From NCBI RefSeq assembly GCF_947496195.1, contig NZ_CANMBY010000002.1, positions 248,001 to 312,000 on the forward strand: a DNA stretch of 64,000 bases, read 5' to 3'. Positions 36,401 to 44,293 of the stretch are shown here, one piece after another; within the stretch, counting starts at the first letter, position 1; every line of letters starts with the position of its first letter. The notes under the pieces are model-generated. The model saw only the letters and a program-made list of their open reading frames with translations. It did not search any database and was not told the origin of the DNA. This DNA is from an uncultured Polaribacter sp. (lineage in GTDB: Bacteria; Bacteroidota; Bacteroidia; Flavobacteriales; Flavobacteriaceae). Both the position numbers and the translations under genes were made by a program.

Positions 36401-36856
36401 TTATTGTTCTGTTAATTTTTTTGCATTTTTTTTGATGAAATAATTCCCTAAAAAAGCAGTTAAAAAAGTAGCAATAGCTACTGCCCACCAAAAATCTTGC
36501 ATGTTTTTTACAAATCTTGTACCTACTTCTGACCAAAAAGCACAATATAAACCAACTACAGACCAAGCCATAAAATAATAATGCTTTTGTAACCAATTCT
36601 TTGATCTTTTTAATACTGTGTACATTCCTGCTAAAATGGTTATTAAACTTACAATTGCAAAGAAATGAAAGATACTAAATCCATTAAAGTTTGAAATAAA
36701 AAAAGAGGATATATTTAATAATAACATATTTACAACATAAACATAACCTACTCTTTTATGAAATTTTGTGCCTTTTGTATTAAGAACTACTATAAGACCT
36801 GTAATCATAGAAATAATAGAAAACAATAAATGCAGATAACCAATTGTAGAAAACAT
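36401..36856 (-). CDS. DUF2306-like membrane protein
   Basis: The 151-residue protein has four membrane helices and a helix with conserved His near residues 32-36 (KFHKRVGYVYV) and a second in LQKHYYFMAWSVVG, matching the DUF2306 family pattern of possible heme or quinone-contacting His residues. Its role is unknown. It is in the signalling operon between the 2TM genes and the LytTR regulator, with 1-3 nt gaps. Confidence 0.7.
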   Translation of the reverse strand: MFSTIGYLHLLFSIISMITGLIVVLNTKGTKFHKRVGYVYVVNMLLLNISSFFISNFNGFSIFHFFAIVSLITILAGMYTVLKRSKNWLQKHYYFMAWSVVGLYCAFWSEVGTRFVKNMQDFWWAVAIATFLTAFLGNYFIKKNAKKLTEQ

Positions 36857-36859
36857 TAC

Positions 36860-37207
36860 CTAGTATTTTCTTGATATTTTTTTAACTTGTTCATCATCTT
36901 TTTCCATCATCTCTCTTATTTTTCTCTCTTCCCAATCTTTGCCTAGTCCTAAAGATTTAAATCCAAAGACACCTAACCAATGGAAAAACATACCAATTCC
37001 CCAAAATAACCAAGTAGATATTGTTCCAAAATTTTGAATAGCTTCAACAAATGTATCTCCACTATGCATTAGACCATAAACAATTACTCCACTAATCATA
37101 ATATTAATTACGATATAAACCATTAAGTGAATGTAAAATCCTTTTATTTCTTTTACTCGCTTTTTAGCACGAATATAGTTTTGTTCTTGTAAAAAATCTG
37201 ATTCCAT
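36860..37207 (-). CDS. 2TM-domain protein
   Basis: The 115-residue protein is one 2TM domain: a basic N-terminal helix with KRVKEIKGFYIHL, two membrane helices, and the signature FFHWLGVFGF followed by DWEERKIREMM. It is one of four stand-alone members of the array. The domain is typical of Bacteroidota signalling operons and its biochemical role is unknown. The gene is separated by 1 nt from the next upstream gene. Confidence 0.85.
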   Translation of the reverse strand: MESDFLQEQNYIRAKKRVKEIKGFYIHLMVYIVINIMISGVIVYGLMHSGDTFVEAIQNFGTISTWLFWGIGMFFHWLGVFGFKSLGLGKDWEERKIREMMEKDDEQVKKISRKY

Positions 37208-37208
37208 T

Positions 37209-37796
37209 TTATTGATATTTTTTTATAATTTCTTGTGTTTTTTTCTGTTCCCATTTTTCACCTAAGCCAAGTAAATCAAATCCAAACACACCTAACCAAT
37301 GGAAAAAAAGTGCAATTAACATACCTCCTAAAGCAAACCAGAAAAATTGAAAACTTGGTACAAACGTATAGTTTACATACACTATTAAAGGAAAAGAAAA
37401 TATATATACAAATAAATGAATGTAAAATCCTTTAATTTCTTGTGCTTGCTTTTTAGCTTTTAGGTAATATTTTTCTTGTAAGTATTGATCTTCTTCTATA
37501 ATATTATTTGAACTTTCATCTCCAATAATCTCTTTGATTTTTCGCTCTTTCCAAGTTTTTTTTAATTCTAAATTAGAAAAAGGAAAAACGTTAATCCAAT
37601 GAATAACTAAACCTAAACACCAAGCCACTATTGCATACCAATACCATTCAAATTGAGGAACAGTTTTTAAGTTAATAAAAATTAAAAAAGGCAATATTAA
37701 AAAAGTTGAAAATACATGTGTGTAAAAACCTTTAATGTCTTTTATTCTCTGTTCAGCTATTAAATTTATATGATGTTTTAAATATTTTGTTTCCAT
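37209..37796 (-). CDS. Tandem 2TM-domain protein
   Basis: The 195-residue protein contains two consecutive 2TM domains, residues about 10-90 (RIKDIKGFYTHVFSTF, then WINVFPF) and 105-190 (QAQEIKGFYIHLFVYIFSF, then HWLGVFGF with EKWEQKKTQEII). The first copy is more diverged. This probably arose by tandem duplication and in-frame fusion of the neighbouring single-domain gene. It is in the signalling operon with 1-4 nt gaps. Confidence 0.8.
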   Translation of the reverse strand: METKYLKHHINLIAEQRIKDIKGFYTHVFSTFLILPFLIFINLKTVPQFEWYWYAIVAWCLGLVIHWINVFPFSNLELKKTWKERKIKEIIGDESSNNIIEEDQYLQEKYYLKAKKQAQEIKGFYIHLFVYIFSFPLIVYVNYTFVPSFQFFWFALGGMLIALFFHWLGVFGFDLLGLGEKWEQKKTQEIIKKYQ

Positions 37797-37800
37797 AGTC

Positions 37801-38088
37801 TTAATACTTCTCGTTCATAAATTCTTTAATTTTCTTTTCTTCCCAATCTTTACCTAGGCCTAATTTTTGAAATCCAAAAACACCAAGCCAGTGAAAAAAT
37901 AGTCCCATACCCCAACCTAAAACAGAAAACCAAAACCAATGAAAACTTGGCACAAACATTAAGTTTACAGTAATAATTATAGGTATTGTAATTAGATAAA
38001 TAAATAGGTGAACATAAAAGCCTTTTATATCGTTTACACGTTTTTTTGCTTTAAAATATTTTTGTTCTTCTTTATAATTTGCTTCCAT
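37801..38088 (-). CDS. 2TM-domain protein
   Basis: The 95-residue protein is a single 2TM domain: RVNDIKGFYVHLFIYLITIP, two membrane helices, then FFHWLGVFGFQKLGLGKDW with EEKKIKEFM. It is the most consensus-like copy of the array. It lies 1 nt from the gene at 38090-38413, and its role is unknown. Confidence 0.85.
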   Translation of the reverse strand: MEANYKEEQKYFKAKKRVNDIKGFYVHLFIYLITIPIIITVNLMFVPSFHWFWFSVLGWGMGLFFHWLGVFGFQKLGLGKDWEEKKIKEFMNEKY

Positions 38089-38089
38089 T

Positions 38090-38413
38090 TTAAAATCTTG
38101 TTTTTTCTTCTTCTTTAAGATACTCTTGCAGCTTTCTATCTTCCCAATCTTTGCTAAAAATCATTGGTAAGCCAAATGTTCCAATTGCTTGAAAAACTAT
38201 ACCTATACCCCACCAAAACCAAATTTTATAATTACCTAAATTAAAAAATGCTTCATTAAAAGTATCTCCAGCTTCTATATCTCCAATAATAAAAATTGCT
38301 GATAAGAAAGTGTTTACAGCTAAATACACAGATAAGTGTTTATAGAACTTACTTATCTTTTCTATTTTTTTACGAACTCTAATGTACTTTTGTTCTTGAT
38401 GATCAGTTCTCAT
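38090..38413 (-). CDS. 2TM-domain protein, diverged
   Basis: The 107-residue protein is a single, diverged 2TM domain (KIEKISKFYKHLSVYLAV, then WWGIGIVFQAIGTFGLPM with SKDWEDRKLQEYL). The central HWLGVFGF signature is changed to QAIGTFGL. The gene overlaps the histidine kinase stop by 1 bp, which suggests coupled translation with the kinase. Confidence 0.8.
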   Translation of the reverse strand: MRTDHQEQKYIRVRKKIEKISKFYKHLSVYLAVNTFLSAIFIIGDIEAGDTFNEAFFNLGNYKIWFWWGIGIVFQAIGTFGLPMIFSKDWEDRKLQEYLKEEEKTRF

Positions 38414-39774
38414 TATCTTAGTCTTTTTTGTCTGTTTTCTTTATCCATCAACTCTTTAATTTTACGTTCTTCCCAATTTCTTCCTAAGAATATGTTGTAA
38501 TTATTTACTTCTAAGAAGTGGAAAAATAAACCAATTCCCCAACCAAAAGCTGGAAACCAAAACCAATAAAATTGTGGTGAAAATCTTAAATTAATAAAAA
38601 TTAAAAATGGAATTATAATACAATATGATGCTAAATTTTGATAAAACTCCTTTAATTTTTCTACTCTTTCAACAGCTTTTACATACTTGCTGTTTTCTAA
38701 ATTATCTTGATACATGATGTCTGTTATTTTATATAAGAGAGGTAAACTCACTTTAAATGTTTTGTTGTTATTTTCTATTTTTACACCTCTATTAGTAATT
38801 AATCCATATCTATCTGCTATGTTTTGTAAACCAACTTTGGTGCTTTTACCTATAGCTTCTTTCGGATTGATATTATTTTCAATAATTAAATAATTATCTG
38901 CTTCGTAAATATTAATTACTAATGGTTTAGAGGTTGATACTACATTATGCTTTACTGCATTTTCTAATAATAATTGTAAAGAAAGTGGTACAATTTTTAG
39001 TTCTGAATTACTTACAGTTTCTGGTATATTAAATTCTACAGCATCTTCAAAACGCATTCTTAAAAGTTGCATGTAGGTTCTTGCAAAATTCAGTTCTTCT
39101 ATTATGGGTACTAAATCTTTATTACGTTGTTCTAAAACATATCTATAAACTTTAGATAATTTTGTTGTAAATTTTTCTGCTTGATTAGGATTTTCTCCTA
39201 TTAAACTAGTTAATACATTTAAACTGTTAAACAAAAAATGAGGATCTATTTGATTTTTTAAAGATTCAAACTTTGCTGTTTCTGTTTTAGCAACAAATTC
39301 TTGTTTTGTACTTTCTTTTTTTACTGATTTTTTCCATTCTATCATAAAACTTCTAGCATGTAAGAAAGCAGAAACTCCAAAAGAAAGTATTATGTAGAAT
39401 AAGTGATACCAAATAAAATTACCCTTAAAAAAAGTTGCTGGATCATTATCAGAAATTACAATGTAAGTGAAATAATTTATGGCTAACACTATAGGTACTG
39501 TATAAAATACAGTTGCAATTATACCTGCCCAAACTCTTAAGTTGGTATGGTTAATCCAATCCCATTTTTTACTTAGCAAATCATTAATGACTCCTTGAGC
39601 AAAACCTAAACCAAAAGAATACATTGCAGATATTAAAAAAGTATATCCTATAGATATTATTGTAAAATTTTGATTTATGATGACAAATAAGATGGTGAAT
39701 ATTAAAGTTATTTTAAAACTTACAACAACACCTTCTTTGATGTCTTTTTTAGATATGTTTTTGCTAGAACTCAT
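38413..39774 (-). CDS. LytS-like histidine kinase with C-terminal 2TM domain
   Basis: The 453-residue kinase has about four N-terminal membrane helices (residues 15-140), then a His_kinase domain with phospho-acceptor H179 in QIDPHFLFNSLNVL, an N-box LLLENAVKHN and a G-box GLQNIADRYGL, then an extra 2TM domain (about 360-450: RVEKLKEFYQNLASY, then WFWFPAFGWGIGLFFHFLE with NWEERKIKELM). It should phosphorylate the LytTR regulator at 35644-36399. The C-terminal 2TM fusion is uncommon in kinases I know and links the enzyme to the 2TM proteins. It starts 18 nt after the DUF2141 gene. Confidence 0.88.
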   Translation of the reverse strand: MSSSKNISKKDIKEGVVVSFKITLIFTILFVIINQNFTIISIGYTFLISAMYSFGLGFAQGVINDLLSKKWDWINHTNLRVWAGIIATVFYTVPIVLAINYFTYIVISDNDPATFFKGNFIWYHLFYIILSFGVSAFLHARSFMIEWKKSVKKESTKQEFVAKTETAKFESLKNQIDPHFLFNSLNVLTSLIGENPNQAEKFTTKLSKVYRYVLEQRNKDLVPIIEELNFARTYMQLLRMRFEDAVEFNIPETVSNSELKIVPLSLQLLLENAVKHNVVSTSKPLVINIYEADNYLIIENNINPKEAIGKSTKVGLQNIADRYGLITNRGVKIENNNKTFKVSLPLLYKITDIMYQDNLENSKYVKAVERVEKLKEFYQNLASYCIIIPFLIFINLRFSPQFYWFWFPAFGWGIGLFFHFLEVNNYNIFLGRNWEERKIKELMDKENRQKRLR

Positions 39775-39792
39775 TTATATAAAATTATCTTT

Positions 39793-40209
39793 TTAAAATT
39801 TGATATCTAAAGATACATTTTTATTAGAAACTGTAAACTTAGCATTATCAAAGGTTGGAGGACCAAAATTCATTACATTATTAGAAGCTCCATAATCTTC
39901 TAAAGGCATTCCATTAGTTGCAAAATCCATTTTATCATTATTATTTTTATCATGATAACAAATAACTGCATACTCTCCAGGTGTAATATCTTTAAATTCA
40001 ACAATACTTATACCATCTTTTATTTTTGCTTCTAAAGTGGCAATTGGTTTTTTCATAAAATTGTCTTTACTATATAAAGCAAAGCCAACTTTACCATTTT
40101 CTGAAGTTACATTTATAACCTTTGCTGTAATAGTTACTTTTTCTTGACCACAAATTGTGCTTGAAACAAAGAATGCAGTTGCTACTAAAATTGATACTAA
40201 AAATTTCAT
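39793..40209 (-). CDS. Secreted DUF2141-domain protein
   Basis: The 138-residue exported protein has a signal peptide (MKFLVSILVATAFFVSSTICG) and a DUF2141 domain: GKVGFALYSKDNFMKKPIAT, PGEYAVICYHDKNNNDKMD and PLEDYGASNN are its hallmark segments. It appears first in the signalling operon. The function of the domain is not known, and its position suggests a secreted or periplasmic partner of the kinase. Confidence 0.85.
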   Translation of the reverse strand: MKFLVSILVATAFFVSSTICGQEKVTITAKVINVTSENGKVGFALYSKDNFMKKPIATLEAKIKDGISIVEFKDITPGEYAVICYHDKNNNDKMDFATNGMPLEDYGASNNVMNFGPPTFDNAKFTVSNKNVSLDIKF

Positions 40210-40532
40210 AATAAGTTGTTTTATTGATTAATAACACCACAAATATCCTCTAGTATTAGAAATTTAAAAACTAATAATTACCCAACTGTAAAAATTCTAG
40301 GACAAATTGTAAGATTATCAGTAATAGTAACCAAAAGATATAATTAATAAACAATAAGTTCGAATTAAAAACTAAAGTTAATTCTATTAAAGGATAGTAA
40401 AATTCTTAATTTCACTATTAAATTATTAGTTTAAGAGTACAATTTTTAGCAGATATGTAAAAATTGTAAAATTTATTTAAATTTTTAGAGTCAATTAAAA
40501 AAATAATATACATTTACAGCATATTTAGAAAA
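40210..40532. other. Intergenic region between DUF2141 operon and arginine leader
   Basis: This 323-bp divergent intergenic region is very AT-rich and contains no gene or strong hairpin that I can see. It should hold the promoters of the two diverging operons. No exact TAnnTTTG box is present; a near-match TACATTTA lies at 40509-40516 on the plus strand and GATATTTG on the minus strand near 40240. Confidence 0.5.
40509..40516 (+). promoter_or_regulatory. Possible -7 box of arginine leader
   Basis: TACATTTA matches 7 of 8 positions of the -7 box TAnnTTTG. A TTTTTAG sequence lies about 18 nt upstream. If it is used, the transcript starts just before the leader ATG at 40533. Confidence 0.3.
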
Positions 40533-40628
40533 ATGTACGAGTTAAATTTAAATATTATGAATTTTTGTAAAGTTACTGTTACTTCAAACAGAACATTACT
40601 ACGTCGTTATTTCTCTACTCGCCCTTAG
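40533..40628 (+). CDS. Arginine-rich leader peptide of arginine operon
   Basis: This short ORF of 31 codons from ATG 40533, or 23 from the in-frame ATG 40557, ends at TAG 40626-40628. It encodes four arginines among its last 12 residues, ending RTLLRRYFSTRP (codons AGA, CGT, CGT, CGC), and lies 93 nt ahead of the arginine operon. Arginine codons are otherwise mostly AGA in this AT-rich genome, so the CGN codons are noteworthy. Its stop lies next to the alternative RNA structures at 40617-40670. The natural reading is a ribosome-stalling leader of an attenuator, inferred from codon content, position and structure. No purine-rich ribosome site is obvious, as is normal in the phylum. Confidence 0.65.
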   Translation: MYELNLNIMNFCKVTVTSNRTLLRRYFSTRP

Positions 40629-40670
40629 GGTGTGTGTCTATTTTATGGAATTTAGGTGAGTCCAATTCCA
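40617..40670 (+). promoter_or_regulatory. Candidate attenuator RNA structure of arginine operon
   Basis: Three mutually exclusive pairings can be drawn. (a) Hairpin 40646-40652 with 40664-40670 (TGGAATT/AATTCCA, 11-nt loop). (b) Leader-end segment 40617-40623 (ACTCGCC, covering the last Thr and Arg codons) with 40655-40661 (GGTGAGT) in the loop of (a), 7 bp including one G-U. (c) A local hairpin 40620-40624 with 40628-40632 over the stop codon. A ribosome stalled at the arginine codons would block b and c and leave a free. No T-run follows, so the mechanism (termination or translation) is unclear. Confidence 0.5.
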
Positions 40671-40721
40671 CTTTCAAAACCAAAATATCTCAAACTTTAT
40701 AAAATTAATACAAACAATACA

Positions 40722-41336
40722 ATGGAAATTGTAATTGCTGATAAATCTCATATTATTTACGCAGAAATAATCTGTGAAACTATTGCTGAAGCAGCAAAAG
40801 TACGTGGAACTGGTATTGCAAAAAGAAAACCTGAATATATTGCCACTAAAATGGAAAATGGTAATGCTGTTATTGCTTTAGATGGAGAAACTTTTGCAGG
40901 CTTTTGTTATATTGAACAATGGGGTCATGGAAAGTTTGTTGCAAACTCTGGTTTAATTGTTCATCCAAACTATCGTGGTTTAGGTTTATCTAAACAAATA
41001 AAACAAGCAGTCTTTAATCATTCTAGAAATAAATTTCCTAATGCTAAAATTTTTAGCATTACTACAGGTTTAGCTGTAATGAAATTAAACAGTAATTTAG
41101 GATACAAACCAGTAACTTTCTCAGAATTAACAAATGATCAAAGCTTTTGGAATGGCTGTCAAACCTGCAAAAATTACGATGTCCTTCAAAGAACAGAACA
41201 AAAAATGTGTTTGTGCACTGGTATGCTTTATGATCCAAGCTCAAAAATAGAAAAAGAGGATAAAAAAATAAAAGAAGGTGTTTTTAAAAGACTTAAAAAT
41301 ATTAAACATACCTTGTTTTTAAAAGATAAAAAATAA
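40722..41336 (+). CDS. GNAT acyltransferase, candidate first step of arginine synthesis
   Basis: The 204-residue GNAT-fold protein has the acyl-CoA motif NYRGLGLSK (R85-G88). Its position as first gene of the arginine operon, with no argA or argJ in the cluster, makes it the likely N-acyl-glutamate synthase, acetyl- or succinyl-CoA dependent. An unusual C-terminal block has four Cys in the pattern C146xxC149...C163xC165 (GCQTCKNY, then KMCLCTGM), which could hold a zinc and could respond to arginine. The open frame reaches back to GTG 40656 inside the attenuator; ATG 40722 is used. It overlaps argG by 1 bp. Confidence 0.75.
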   Translation: MEIVIADKSHIIYAEIICETIAEAAKVRGTGIAKRKPEYIATKMENGNAVIALDGETFAGFCYIEQWGHGKFVANSGLIVHPNYRGLGLSKQIKQAVFNHSRNKFPNAKIFSITTGLAVMKLNSNLGYKPVTFSELTNDQSFWNGCQTCKNYDVLQRTEQKMCLCTGMLYDPSSKIEKEDKKIKEGVFKRLKNIKHTLFLKDKK

Positions 41337-42517
41337 TGAAAAAATTAGTTATAGCTTATAGTGGAGGTTTAGACACTTCTTATTGTGCAGTAAGTTTATC
41401 AAAAAAGTATGATGTTCATGCAGTAAGTGTAAATACAGGTGGGTTTTCTATTGAAGAAATTAAAACTATAGAAAAGAATGCTTATAAGATGGGTGTAAGC
41501 TCTTATAAAAATATAGATGCTGTAGAGTCTTTTTATACAAAAGTGATTAAATATTTAGTTTTTGGTAATATTCTAAAAAACAATACATATCCTTTATCTG
41601 TGAGTGCAGAAAGAATAATACAAGCCATAGAAATTGTTGAATATGCAAAGAAAATTGGTGCAGATTATATAGCCCATGGTTCTACAGGGGCAGGAAATGA
41701 CCAAGTAAGGTTTGATATGATATTTCAAACATTAGCGCCAAATATCAAAATTATTACACCTATTAGAGATCAAAAACTAACTAGACAAGAAGAAATAGAT
41801 TACTTAAAGAAAAACGGAATTAATTTATCTTGGGAAAAAGCTCAATATTCTATAAACAAAGGTTTATGGGGAACTAGTGTAGGTGGTGCAGAAACTTTAA
41901 CTTCTACTATGCCTTTGCCAGAAAGTGCATATCCGTCTCAAATAGAAAAAGAAGGTTTACAAAAAGTAGTTTTAACTTTTAATAAAGGAGAGTTATGTGC
42001 TATAAATGGTAAAATTGGTAAGTCAGTTGAGTGTATTGAATTATTGAATTTTATGGCTTCTAAATATGGAATAGGTAGAGATATTCATGTAGGAGATACA
42101 ATTGTAGGTATTAAAGGTAGAGTTGGTTTTGAGGCTGCTGCTGCTTTAATAACTATAAAAGCCCATCATTTACTTGAAAAGCATACATTAACAAAATGGC
42201 AATTACAACATAAAGAATACTTATCTAGTTTTTATGGTATGCATTTACATGAAGGTCAATATCTAGATCCAGTGATGAGAAATATTGAAGCTTTTTTAGA
42301 AAGTAGCCAATCAAAAGTTACTGGTAGTGTATTTGTTACTTTAAGACCTTATTGTTTTTCTCTAGATGGTATTTCGTCTCCTCATGATTTAATGAATAAA
42401 ATTTTTGGTAGTTATGGAGAAGAAAATAAAGGCTGGACAGCAGAAGAAGCTAAAGGATTTATTAAAATTTTAGGAAATCAAAATAAAATATATCAACAAA
42501 TAAACAAAAAGCAATGA
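41336..42517 (+). CDS. argG: Argininosuccinate synthase
   Basis: The 393-residue enzyme joins citrulline and aspartate with ATP to form argininosuccinate. The N-terminal PP-loop AYSGGLDTSYC and the region YIAHGSTGAGNDQVRFDM are diagnostic. Length is typical. It is in the arginine operon with a 1-bp overlap with the GNAT gene and a 4-bp overlap with argC, so the first genes are translationally coupled. Confidence 0.96.
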   Translation: MKKLVIAYSGGLDTSYCAVSLSKKYDVHAVSVNTGGFSIEEIKTIEKNAYKMGVSSYKNIDAVESFYTKVIKYLVFGNILKNNTYPLSVSAERIIQAIEIVEYAKKIGADYIAHGSTGAGNDQVRFDMIFQTLAPNIKIITPIRDQKLTRQEEIDYLKKNGINLSWEKAQYSINKGLWGTSVGGAETLTSTMPLPESAYPSQIEKEGLQKVVLTFNKGELCAINGKIGKSVECIELLNFMASKYGIGRDIHVGDTIVGIKGRVGFEAAAALITIKAHHLLEKHTLTKWQLQHKEYLSSFYGMHLHEGQYLDPVMRNIEAFLESSQSKVTGSVFVTLRPYCFSLDGISSPHDLMNKIFGSYGEENKGWTAEEAKGFIKILGNQNKIYQQINKKQ

Positions 42518-43491
42518 TAAAAGTTGGTATTATTGGAGGTGCAGGTTATACTGCTGGTGAATTAATAAGGTTGTTATTACATCATTCAAAAACTAAAATC
42601 GATTTTGTATATAGCACTTCTAATGCAGGTAATTACTTGTATGATGTTCATCAAGATTTATTAGGCAATACATCATTAAAATTTACAAGTGATATTAATA
42701 CAAATATTGATGTTTTATTTTTATGCTTAGGCCATGGAAATTCAAAATCTTTTTTAGAGAAAAATAAGTTTTCAGAAAGCACTAAAATTATAGATTTAAG
42801 TAATGATTTTAGATTACAAAAAGATGCTTTTTTCAATGATAAAGAGTTTGTTTATGGCTTACCAGAGTTACATTTAGGTGCTATAAAATCTGCTAATCAC
42901 ATAGCAAACCCTGGTTGTTTTGCTACAGCTTTACAATTAGCAATTTTACCTTTAGCTGCCAATAATTTAATTAAAGATGATATTCATATAAATGCAGTAA
43001 CTGGTGCTACTGGAGCAGGCACATCTTTATCTACAACAACACATTTTACTTGGAGAGATAACAACTTTTCTCACTACAAAACATTTACTCATCAACATTT
43101 AGGTGAAATTCATCAAACAGTAAACCAGTTACAAAATAGTTTTGATGGAGAAATTAATTTTATACCTAATAGAGGAAATTTTTCAAGAGGTATTTTCGCA
43201 ACAACGTACACTAAATTTGATGGTTCTATAGAAGAAGCAAAAACACTTTATAAAAACTTTTACAAAAATGCCAAGTTTACCTTTATTTCTGATGAACCAA
43301 TTCATTTAAAACAAGTAGTAAATACTAATAAGTGTTTGATTCACTTATTAAAGCACAATAATAAATTACTGATAACAAGCACTATAGATAATTTAATTAA
43401 AGGTGCTTCTGGTCAGGCCATTCATAATATGAACTTAATGTTTGGGGTTAATGAAACAGAAGGTTTACAATTAAAAGCAACATATTTTTAA
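42514..43491 (+). CDS. argC: N-acyl-gamma-glutamyl-phosphate reductase
   Basis: The 325-residue enzyme reduces N-acyl-glutamyl phosphate to the semialdehyde with NADPH. The N-terminal Rossmann motif is GIIGGAGYTAGELIRLLLHH, and the active Cys lies in HIANPGCFATALQLAIL. Length is typical. It overlaps argG by 4 bp and is followed after 1 nt by proC. Given the Ala92 transcarbamylase (see argF'), its natural substrate may carry a succinyl rather than an acetyl group. Confidence 0.95.
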   Translation: MIKVGIIGGAGYTAGELIRLLLHHSKTKIDFVYSTSNAGNYLYDVHQDLLGNTSLKFTSDINTNIDVLFLCLGHGNSKSFLEKNKFSESTKIIDLSNDFRLQKDAFFNDKEFVYGLPELHLGAIKSANHIANPGCFATALQLAILPLAANNLIKDDIHINAVTGATGAGTSLSTTTHFTWRDNNFSHYKTFTHQHLGEIHQTVNQLQNSFDGEINFIPNRGNFSRGIFATTYTKFDGSIEEAKTLYKNFYKNAKFTFISDEPIHLKQVVNTNKCLIHLLKHNNKLLITSTIDNLIKGASGQAIHNMNLMFGVNETEGLQLKATYF

Positions 43492-43492
43492 G

Positions 43493-44293
43493 ATGAAAAT
43501 TGCAATTATAGGAACAGGAAACTTAGGAAAATCTATTGCAAAAGGTTTAATTACCAATAATGCAATAACATCATTGTATTTAACAAAAAGAAATTTAGAG
43601 AGTATAGCTGAGTTTGAGGGTTATAAAAATGTTTTCTTAACTAAAGATAATAAAAAAGCAGTAGAAAATTCAGATATTCTAATTTTTGCTGTTCAGCCAA
43701 CTCATTTTGAAGATATATTACAAGAAATAAAATCAAGTATAACAGAAAAACATGTTGTAATATCAACGATAACAGGATTTATAATACCTAAAATTGAAGA
43801 ACAAATTGGAACAGATAAGTTTATTATTAGAGCAATGCCAAATACTGCAATTGCTGTAGGTAAATCTATGACATGTTTATGTAGTAATTTACAAGGTGAA
43901 AAAAGGATAAAAATAGCAGAGGCAATATTTAATAGACTTGGTCATTCTCTATCAATTCCTGAAAGTCAAATGCAAGCTGCAACTGTGGTTTGTGCAAGTG
44001 GTATTGCATTTTGGATGCGTTTAATTAGAGCAACCACTCAAGCTGCAATTCAATTAGGTTTTGATGCAAAAGAAGCCCAAGAATTAGCCATGTATACAAG
44101 TGAAGGTGCTGCAAATCTACTCATTGAAAATGGAAATCACCCAGAAGAAGAAATAGACAGAGTTACGACTCCTCAAGGTTGTACAATAGAAGGCCTTAAT
44201 GAAATGGAACACAAAGGCTTAAGCTCTTCTTTAATTCAAGGAATGGTGGCATCTTTTAATAAAATAAACAACATTAAAAAAGAACAAATATGA
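43493..44293 (+). CDS. proC: Pyrroline-5-carboxylate reductase
   Basis: The 266-residue enzyme reduces P5C to proline with NAD(P)H. The N-terminal GTGNLGKSIAKGL Rossmann motif and the C-terminal VTTPQGCTIEGLNEME are typical. It is embedded between argC and argD with 1-nt spacing and a 4-bp overlap, although it belongs to proline synthesis. Arginine and proline metabolism share ornithine and P5C, so co-regulation may balance both pathways. Confidence 0.94.
   Translation: MKIAIIGTGNLGKSIAKGLITNNAITSLYLTKRNLESIAEFEGYKNVFLTKDNKKAVENSDILIFAVQPTHFEDILQEIKSSITEKHVVISTITGFIIPKIEEQIGTDKFIIRAMPNTAIAVGKSMTCLCSNLQGEKRIKIAEAIFNRLGHSLSIPESQMQAATVVCASGIAFWMRLIRATTQAAIQLGFDAKEAQELAMYTSEGAANLLIENGNHPEEEIDRVTTPQGCTIEGLNEMEHKGLSSSLIQGMVASFNKINNIKKEQI

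Noticed and set aside
40656..40721. Upstream GTG start for the GNAT gene
   Set aside because: It would put the N-terminus inside the hairpin loop and adds 22 residues unlike a GNAT start; ATG 40722 fits the fold.
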